Part shown: in pieces, positions 58,326-64,000 of the stretch | How the letters are laid out: each line of letters begins with the position of its first letter | How positions within the stretch are numbered: the first letter of the stretch is position 1 | NCBI GenBank assembly: GCA_021815305.1 | Contig: JAKAHC010000001.1 | Location: 682,001 to 746,000, forward strand | Origin: Deltaproteobacteria bacterium | Lineage (GTDB): Bacteria; Desulfobacterota; Deferrimicrobia; Deferrimicrobiales; Deferrimicrobiaceae | DNA length: 64,000 nucleotides | Direction of reading: 5' to 3' | The notes under the pieces: generated by a model | What the model saw: the letters and a program-made list of their open reading frames with translations, nothing else | Databases searched by the model: none | Told to the model about the DNA's origin: nothing | Translations under genes and position numbers: made by a program

Positions 58326-60364
58326 CCCTCGCCCTCCTTCCCTGCGGCTCCGGCGCCTCCGCGGAAGCGCCGGTAGAAGGCCGCCACGTCGGACCGGTCC
58401 CTCGTCCATCGCATGGGGGGGAGGTTCGAACGGAAGACGTCCCCGTACCCCCGCGTCGCCACCCGGCCGTCGAGCAGCGCCACCACCCCGTAGTCATCTC
58501 CCCGGCGCAGGAGCCTTCCCACGCCCTGCCGAAGCGCCAGGACCGCCTCCGGCAGCTGGTAGGTACGGAACGGGTCTTCCCCCCGCTCGCGCAGCGCGCG
58601 GATGCGCGCGGCCGTCACGGGATCGGATGGAGAGGCGAAGGGGAGCTTGTCGATGACGACGCACCGCAGCGACTCGCCCGGAACGTCCACCCCTTCCCAG
58701 AACGTCCCCGTCCCGATCAGGACCGTGTCCTCGTCCTCGCGGAAGGCCCGCAGGAGCTGTGCCCGGGGGGCGTCCCCCTGGACGTACAGGGGGAACGGCA
58801 GTCCCCCTTCCCGCAACCCCTCCGTCAGCGCCGCGAGCGTCCTGTAGCTCGTGCACAGGACCAGCGCACCGCCCCCGGAGCACGACAGGATCTCCCGCGT
58901 CTCGGCGGCGGCGGAAGCGGGAAAGGCCGCGTCCGGCGGTTCCGGGAGCCCGCGGGGCACGTAAAACAGCGCCCGTTCCTCGAAGTCGAATTCATTATCC
59001 ACGATGAGTTCTTCCGCATCAACCCGCGCGAGCCCCACCCGTTCGCGGAAATACCGGAGATCCCCCGAGACGGAGAGCGTCGCGGACGTGAGCAGGAAAG
59101 GAACGGGTTCCCTCCACAGGGCCCCCGAAAGGATGGGCGAAATCTCGATCGGAGTCCGGTGGAGGGCTATGCCGCCTCCGCGCTTTTCCGCCCACGTCAC
59201 GGCGGACGTCGCATCGGCCGTCAGGATCGACGAGAGGTCTTCCTGGAAGGAGCGCACTCTTCGGAGCAGGGCGTCCCCCGAAAGTTCCGAGGCGGAAGTA
59301 CCGGCCTCGGACCTCGCGGCGCCGTCCGACAGCGAAAGGGAGAGTTCCTCCCCCGCCCGCAGGAGGGCGCCGGCCTTCTCCCCGAAGCCCGTGCCCGCGG
59401 CGACGCTCGGCATGGGGAACCGGCTGTCCCCGTCCCCCACGGCGTCGAAAGCGGATTCCGCGAGGACGCGGAACCGCTCCACCAGCGGCAGGAGGCCGTC
59501 CCAGGCCCCGCCGGCCCTCCCTGCGGCCCGTTTCAGGTCCCTGGCCAGTTCCCGGCCGCGCCCGAGGGAGACGGTCACCCCGAAAAACACGGAGGCGGTC
59601 TCCTCGACGCCGTGCGCCTCGTCGAACACGATGGCGTCGGCCCGCGGGAGCACCTCGCCGAACTTTCCCTTCCCGCCATCGCCGGGATCGGCGGTCCTGC
59701 CGAAGCCGGGCCGTTCCCGCAGGGCGAGGTCCGCGAAGAAGAGGTGGTGGTTGACCACGACCAGGTCCGCCGTCGAGGCGCGCCTTCGCGCCTCGACGAG
59801 GAAGCAGCGTTCGGTATCCCCGCACGTTGAGAGGTCGCACATTTCGCTCCGGCAGTTGACCTCCCCCCATACGCGGGCATCCTCCGGCACGCCGCGCGCT
59901 TCCGAGATGTCCCCCGTCCGGGTCGTTTCGGCGAAAGCCCGCATCGCATCGAAGTAGGAGGCTTCCCGCGCGAATTCGAACATCGGCTCGGCGCGGAACC
60001 GCCGCCACCGCCGAAGGCAGAGGTAGTTCCAGCGTCCTTTCAGGAGGGCGCAGGAGAAGGGATACCGGATGGCGTCGCGCACGAGCGGAATGTCGTTTTC
60101 CAGGAGCTGCTGCTGAAGCGTCCGGGTGCCGGTGGAAACGACCGTCTTTCGGCAGGAAAGGATCGCGGGGACGAGGTAGGCGAGCGTCTTCCCGATGCCC
60201 GTGGCCGCCTCGGCGACCAGCACGCGGGGCGTCTCCAGCGCCTTCGCCCACGCCAACGCCATGCGCAGCTGTCCCGGCCGCGGCTCGAACCCCCTCATCG
60301 CCTGCGAAAGAGGGCCTCCGGGGGAAAGCGCCACCCCCACCTTTCGGACAAGGTCGCCGGGCAT
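58322..60364 (-). CDS. dinG: DinG-family ATP-dependent DNA helicase
   Basis: A 680-residue XPD-like helicase. Motif I is EAATGIGKTLAYLVPAIL (about 51-68), motif II is VFDEAHGVEE (about 232), and motif VI is RQGVGRLLRRGDDYG. Four cysteines (YLCLRR, then NCRSEMCDLSTCGDTERC) match the 4Fe-4S cluster of DinG/XPD proteins. It unwinds 5'-to-3' at R-loops and repair forks. ATG 60364 (MPGDLVRKVG) was chosen; a longer frame runs into the upstream gene. Confidence 0.9.
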   Translation of the reverse strand: MPGDLVRKVGVALSPGGPLSQAMRGFEPRPGQLRMALAWAKALETPRVLVAEAATGIGKTLAYLVPAILSCRKTVVSTGTRTLQQQLLENDIPLVRDAIRYPFSCALLKGRWNYLCLRRWRRFRAEPMFEFAREASYFDAMRAFAETTRTGDISEARGVPEDARVWGEVNCRSEMCDLSTCGDTERCFLVEARRRASTADLVVVNHHLFFADLALRERPGFGRTADPGDGGKGKFGEVLPRADAIVFDEAHGVEETASVFFGVTVSLGRGRELARDLKRAAGRAGGAWDGLLPLVERFRVLAESAFDAVGDGDSRFPMPSVAAGTGFGEKAGALLRAGEELSLSLSDGAARSEAGTSASELSGDALLRRVRSFQEDLSSILTADATSAVTWAEKRGGGIALHRTPIEISPILSGALWREPVPFLLTSATLSVSGDLRYFRERVGLARVDAEELIVDNEFDFEERALFYVPRGLPEPPDAAFPASAAAETREILSCSGGGALVLCTSYRTLAALTEGLREGGLPFPLYVQGDAPRAQLLRAFREDEDTVLIGTGTFWEGVDVPGESLRCVVIDKLPFASPSDPVTAARIRALRERGEDPFRTYQLPEAVLALRQGVGRLLRRGDDYGVVALLDGRVATRGYGDVFRSNLPPMRWTRDRSDVAAFYRRFRGGAGAAGKEGEG

Positions 60365-60378
60365 CCGCGCCGCCCTAC

Positions 60379-62337
60379 CTACGAGCCGGGAACCGGGACG
60401 AAGTTCCCCAGTTCGACCCGGAGGAGGGAGACTTTCCGCCGCAGGTCGCCGGAAGGGAGGAACAGGAACGTCCCGGTCACGCCGGTGAAGTTCCTGAGGC
60501 GCGGAATCCGCTCCCGCATCAGCGCCGCCGGGGACCGTCCCCCGCCTTCCCCCTGTGAGAAAGCGGTGGCGAACAGCAGGGCGCCGTCGTACCCCATCGC
60601 CTCGAAACGAGTGGGGGAAACCCGCATCGCCTCCTGGTACTCCATCCGGAACCGGTCCCCTTGCGATCCGGGGATGGCGTCGGAGTAATCCACCGAAAAG
60701 AGCGCGCCGGATACCGCGCTTCCCCCCTTCCGGAGGAGTTCCTCGTCGTACCACCCGGAGAACCCCGCCAGGGGAAGATAGACGTTGTAGTACCGCAGCT
60801 GGGAAGCCAGGAGGAACACGCGCTCCCACCGATCGGCGATGACGATCCCTCCCCGCGGGAGCTTTATCCCCTTCCCTCTCTCCTTCGAACGCGCCTGCCG
60901 CTGGAACACGGCGTTACCCACCGCCCTCCGGATCACGTCGGTGAAGTCCCGGGTCTCGGGGGGGTACGACACGGTCCGGGCAAGGCGCACACCGGCATCC
61001 TTCGCGGAGGAGGTGACCGCGTCCGCAAACCCCCGCCCGTAGCCGTTCTCCGGGAAGAGAAGAAGGAGGTCGGTGACACCGTCCCTGGACAGCCGGGAAA
61101 GGACCGCGCGCGCCTCCTGCAGGGGGGAAAGCCCGAAACTGTAAAGAAACGGCTTCGAAAGGATCGTCTTCTGCCCAAGATACAGGGTCGGGGGGGAGTT
61201 CGCCGTGAACGCGGTGCCGACGGAGCGCCCCTCTTCCCCGGTGACGGGCCCCAGGACCCCGATCACGGTCCTGTCGGCCGCGGCCGCAAGGAACTCCTTC
61301 CGGGCCATCGGAGGCTGCGCCGCGGTGTCGACCCACCGCAGGATCGGCGCGCCGGCGTTCGGTTCGTTCCGCCGGTCGGGGCTTAAGGCCACCTCCGCCC
61401 CGGAAAGGACGGAGAAGCCCACGTCGGCGAATTTTCCCGAAAGGGGGACCAGCCCGACGATCTTCGGACGCGTGGCGGTGATCTTCTCGAGGCGGTACAG
61501 GTACTCCGCCGCCTCCGGGGAGCGTTTCCCTACCGTGCGCGCCGACCGCTCGAAGGCGTACGATGCCATTCCGAGGAAACCTTTCCGCAAGGCGGCCTTC
61601 CCCATGGCGAGGAAGAGGTCGGCCCGGACCTCGGGGTCCTCCTCCGCCTCGCCGGCCGACCGCAGCGCGGAGAGGTCGTCCGTGCCATCAATGAGGGACT
61701 CCCGCTCCCCGGACAACCGCCGGGCCGCCTGCGGGTCGGGCGTGGCCGCAATGGCACGGCGGTACAGGGAGAGGGCGCTCGCGATCTTCCCCGCCTCGGC
61801 GTCGGCTCGCGCCATCAGTGAGAGGAGCGCGGGGACGTCCGCATCCGCGAACTTCCGGTCGAGGAGGTACGAAGCCATCTGCCGCGCCTCCTTGTTCCAC
61901 TTCATCTTCCGGTAGATCCTCAGCTTGAGGTCCACCGCGGAGAGGACGAGGTACCGGGCCCGCGAGAGCTGCACCGCCTTGTCCGCCGCTTCCAGCGCCT
62001 TGTCGTACTCGCCGCGGGCCAGCAGGATCTCGCCGATCCTCATCCAGACGAAACCTTTCCTCTCCCCATCCGGAGAGGAGTAGGCGAGATCCAGAAAGCG
62101 GGAGAGCGCCTCGTCCCGTTTCCCGGCGGCGTATTCGCTCTCCGCCAGGAGGAAAGGGCCTATCGGCACGGTGCGGGTCGCCTCCCGCGTCCCAGGGCGG
62201 GGGACCGGGACGGCGTCCGCCCCCATGATCAGCGGCAACGGGGGCTCCCCGGCCGCCCCGATCCCGGGAAAGGAAGGGGCGAGGAGGACCGGGAGCGCGA
62301 GGAGGACCAGGAGGCGAACCACCCGGAAAGACGTCAA
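60379..62337 (-). CDS. Periplasmic TPR protein fused to a type 1 periplasmic-binding domain
   Basis: A 652-residue exported protein. A signal peptide lies at about 1-29. TPR-like helices cover about 65-270 ([20 protein letters not shown]). A LivK/LpoA-like binding domain from about 300 opens with [20 protein letters not shown], then [17 protein letters not shown] and [18 protein letters not shown], and ends [15 protein letters not shown] plus LivK-like order resembles LpoA, activator of penicillin-binding protein 1A, though here it has no lipobox. Either a cell-wall activator or a ligand sensor is possible. ATGA overlap with dnaJ. Confidence 0.75.
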   Translation of the reverse strand: MTSFRVVRLLVLLALPVLLAPSFPGIGAAGEPPLPLIMGADAVPVPRPGTREATRTVPIGPFLLAESEYAAGKRDEALSRFLDLAYSSPDGERKGFVWMRIGEILLARGEYDKALEAADKAVQLSRARYLVLSAVDLKLRIYRKMKWNKEARQMASYLLDRKFADADVPALLSLMARADAEAGKIASALSLYRRAIAATPDPQAARRLSGERESLIDGTDDLSALRSAGEAEEDPEVRADLFLAMGKAALRKGFLGMASYAFERSARTVGKRSPEAAEYLYRLEKITATRPKIVGLVPLSGKFADVGFSVLSGAEVALSPDRRNEPNAGAPILRWVDTAAQPPMARKEFLAAAADRTVIGVLGPVTGEEGRSVGTAFTANSPPTLYLGQKTILSKPFLYSFGLSPLQEARAVLSRLSRDGVTDLLLLFPENGYGRGFADAVTSSAKDAGVRLARTVSYPPETRDFTDVIRRAVGNAVFQRQARSKERGKGIKLPRGGIVIADRWERVFLLASQLRYYNVYLPLAGFSGWYDEELLRKGGSAVSGALFSVDYSDAIPGSQGDRFRMEYQEAMRVSPTRFEAMGYDGALLFATAFSQGEGGGRSPAALMRERIPRLRNFTGVTGTFLFLPSGDLRRKVSLLRVELGNFVPVPGS

Positions 62338-63437
62338 CCGAAGATCTCCTTGACCTTCTCGAAAAAACTGTGGGAGATCGGCCCGGGAGACTCCTCGGAC
62401 AGTTGCTGGAACTCCGTGAGAAGCTCCTTCTGACGCCTGGTGAGTTTCTTCGGCACCTCGATCAGCACGCGAATGACGAGGTTCCCGCGCCTTCCGGAGG
62501 AAAGCGAAGCGACCCCTTCTCCCCGCATGACGAACTCATGTCCCGAGGGGGTGCCCGCCGGCACGGTGAGGGTCTTCTTTCCGGCGAGCGTCGGGACCTC
62601 GAGCGTCGCGCCGAGCGCCGCCTGCGAAAAGGTGAGCGGCACCTCGCAGAAGATGTCCGATCCGTTCCGCACGAAGAACGGGTGGTCCTGGACGGTCAGG
62701 GCCACGTAGAGATCCCCCATGGGGCTCCCCGCCGGCCCGGCCTCTCCCTCCCCGCGAAGCTTCAGGCGCGTGCCGGTTTCCACGCCGGGAGGGATCTTCA
62801 CCTTGAGCGTGCGTTTTTCCCGGGCCTGTCCCGTGCCGGAACAGGATCCGCACGGGTCCTTGACGACCTGCCCCGTGCCGCCGCACCGGCCGCACGTGCG
62901 GCTGATCGAGAAGAATCCCTGTTGCAGGTTGACCTGCCCCCGGCCGTGGCACGCGCCGCACCGTTCCGGGCGGGACCCTTTTCTCGCGCCCGTCCCGCCG
63001 CAATCCTTGCACGCGCCGGTCCGCGGCACGACGATCTCCTTCTCGCCTCCGAACACCGCCTCCTCGAAGCTGACCGTCAGGTTGTACCGGAGGTCGTTTC
63101 CCCGGCGTGGGCGCGAGGCGCCTCCCCCGAAGATCCCGCCGAAGAAGTCGTTGATGATGTCCTCGACGCCGAAACCCGGGAAATCCCCGAAACCGCCCAT
63201 CCCCTGCCCCGCCGGGCCCGCGTGGCCGAATCGATCGTATTGCGCCCGCTTGTCGGGATCGGAGAGGACCGAATACGCCTCGTTGATCTCCTTGAAACGT
63301 TCTTCCGCGCCCGTATCGCCCGAGTTGCGGTCCGGGTGGAATTCGAGGGCGAGCCGACGGAAAGCCTTCTTCACATCCTCCGGGGAAGCGTCCCGGGAGA
63401 CACCGAGGACCTCGTAATAGTCGCGCTTGGCCGTCAC
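62334..63437 (-). CDS. dnaJ: Chaperone DnaJ
   Basis: A 367-residue type I J-protein. The J domain (5-68) contains [11 protein letters not shown] with the HPD motif. A Gly/Phe linker ([20 protein letters not shown]) follows, then the zinc domain with four CxxCxGxG repeats ([32 protein letters not shown]), then two client-binding beta domains. It stimulates DnaK ATPase. It starts 3 bp after grpE; dnaK itself is not between them. Confidence 0.96.
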   Translation of the reverse strand: MTAKRDYYEVLGVSRDASPEDVKKAFRRLALEFHPDRNSGDTGAEERFKEINEAYSVLSDPDKRAQYDRFGHAGPAGQGMGGFGDFPGFGVEDIINDFFGGIFGGGASRPRRGNDLRYNLTVSFEEAVFGGEKEIVVPRTGACKDCGGTGARKGSRPERCGACHGRGQVNLQQGFFSISRTCGRCGGTGQVVKDPCGSCSGTGQAREKRTLKVKIPPGVETGTRLKLRGEGEAGPAGSPMGDLYVALTVQDHPFFVRNGSDIFCEVPLTFSQAALGATLEVPTLAGKKTLTVPAGTPSGHEFVMRGEGVASLSSGRRGNLVIRVLIEVPKKLTRRQKELLTEFQQLSEESPGPISHSFFEKVKEIFG

Positions 63438-63440
63438 GCG

Positions 63441-64000
63441 TCAGTTCCCGGAACCCGCGGGTTCGTCCCCGGGCCCGTCCCCGCCGGAAGGTGCGACCAC
63501 CGTCACCTGGGCGGGCCGCAGCAGTCTTCCGTGAAGGAGGTACCCCCTGCGCGCCTCGGAAACCACCGTGCCCTCGGGCTTCCCTTCCCACCGGACGCTG
63601 GCGATCGCCTCGTGACGCGCGGGGTCGAACACCTTCCCGGCGGCGGAGATCGGTTCGAGTCCGAACTTGCGCAGTTCGGCGAGGAACTGGTCGCGCGTCA
63701 TCCGTACGCCCGAAAGCAGCGCCTCCGCGGAAGCTCCCTCCTGGTTCATTGCCCGCTCCAGGTTGTCGATGAAGGGCAGGACGGCGCGCAGCAGCTGCTC
63801 GTTGCCGAACGCCGCCTGAGCCTCGCGCTCCCGTGCAGCCCGTTTCCTGAAATTGTCGAACTCGGCCGCGAGGTACGCCAGGCGGTTCTTCAGTTGTTCC
63901 GTCTCGTCCGGCGCGGCCGACCCTCCTGCGGCCTCCGCAGACTGCTCCCCGAGGTCCTCCACCGGGGCAACGTCCTCGGACGGCGCTTCCTTGTCCCTGT
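63441..64000 (-). CDS. grpE: Nucleotide exchange factor GrpE (5' end beyond window)
   Basis: At least 185 codons. The frame stays open from a possible GTG at 63962 to the right edge (reading RDKEAPSEDVAPVEDLGEQS), so the true start is probably outside. The coiled coil (QLKNRLAYLAAEFDNFRKRA) leads to the beta-wing domain with ISAAGKVFDPARHEAIASV and RGYLLHGRLLRPAQVTVV, the GrpE C-terminal signature. It releases ADP from DnaK. Confidence 0.93.
   Translation of the reverse strand, partial: RDKEAPSEDVAPVEDLGEQSAEAAGGSAAPDETEQLKNRLAYLAAEFDNFRKRAAREREAQAAFGNEQLLRAVLPFIDNLERAMNQEGASAEALLSGVRMTRDQFLAELRKFGLEPISAAGKVFDPARHEAIASVRWEGKPEGTVVSEARRGYLLHGRLLRPAQVTVVAPSGGDGPGDEPAGSGN

Overview
The window reads as a continuous piece of chromosome from a GC-rich, Gram-negative bacterium. 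It most resembles the former Deltaproteobacteria (Desulfobacterota / Desulfuromonadia-like lineages); this is inference from gene content, since no rRNA is present. Supporting evidence is an LPS core cluster with heptosyltransferases I and II, a futalosine-type menaquinone pathway (MqnC, MqnE), an MSHA-like type IV pilus / type II secretion-like assembly cluster, a TonB-dependent receptor, rubrerythrin and rubredoxin, and an AhpD-like gene that apparently encodes selenocysteine. Most genes are on the minus strand and run in tightly packed operons with ATGA, GTGA or TTGA stop/start overlaps.

Layout. 1-5.9 kb (minus): LPS core and outer-core glycosyltransferases (waaF, waaC, two GT2, two GT9, one GT10 fucosyltransferase-like). 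6.0-6.8 kb (plus): three tRNA-Ser genes (TGA, GCT, GGA); the last two are each followed by a roughly 165-bp repeat ending in another copy of the tRNA 3' end. 6.85-8.5 kb: two lipoproteins and suhB. 8.5-13 kb (plus): a nickel/cobalt ECF transporter (cbiMNQO) translationally coupled to a LarA-family nickel-pincer enzyme and a cupin. 13-15.6 kb (minus): leuA behind a promoter and two tandem terminator hairpins, then a DUF502 protein. 15.6-18.3 kb: mannose-1-P guanylyltransferase, greA, and a rubrerythrin/DUF2231/rubredoxin group. 18.4-18.7 kb: a decayed cas3 HD-domain remnant. 18.8-28.7 kb (minus): dksA-like, galT, glgA, a triple-GAF histidine kinase, mqnE, an intruding DNA methyltransferase, mqnC and serS in one run.

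28.8-34.1 kb (minus): a vitamin B12 uptake regulon (btuF, btuC, btuD, btuB) with two cobalamin riboswitches. 34.1-44.9 kb (minus): an MSHA-like pilus operon (pilin; MshE, MshG, a second pseudopilin, a PilM-PilN fusion, PilO, PilP, secretin MshL, MshM ATPase, MshN TPR). 45-48.4 kb: polyprenyl diphosphate synthase (quinone side chain), rlmE-like methyltransferase, MaoC-like dehydratase, a frameshifted small gene, and the selenoprotein gene. 48.4-54.3 kb (minus): radA, larC and larB (which make the nickel-pincer cofactor for LarA at 11 kb), and two CorC/DUF21 membrane proteins. 54.3-64 kb (minus): lon, hsp20, galU, dinG, a TPR plus periplasmic-binding protein, dnaJ, and grpE running off the right edge.

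The main metabolic links are nickel uptake with the LarA/LarB/LarC system, B12 uptake under riboswitch control, and menaquinone synthesis (MqnC, MqnE and the prenyl chain). The least ordinary signals are the CxxU selenoprotein split by an in-frame TGA with a bSECIS-like hairpin, the tRNA-Ser 3'-end repeats, the hidden cas3 remnant, the leuA leader, and the methyltransferase sitting inside the menaquinone gene pair.
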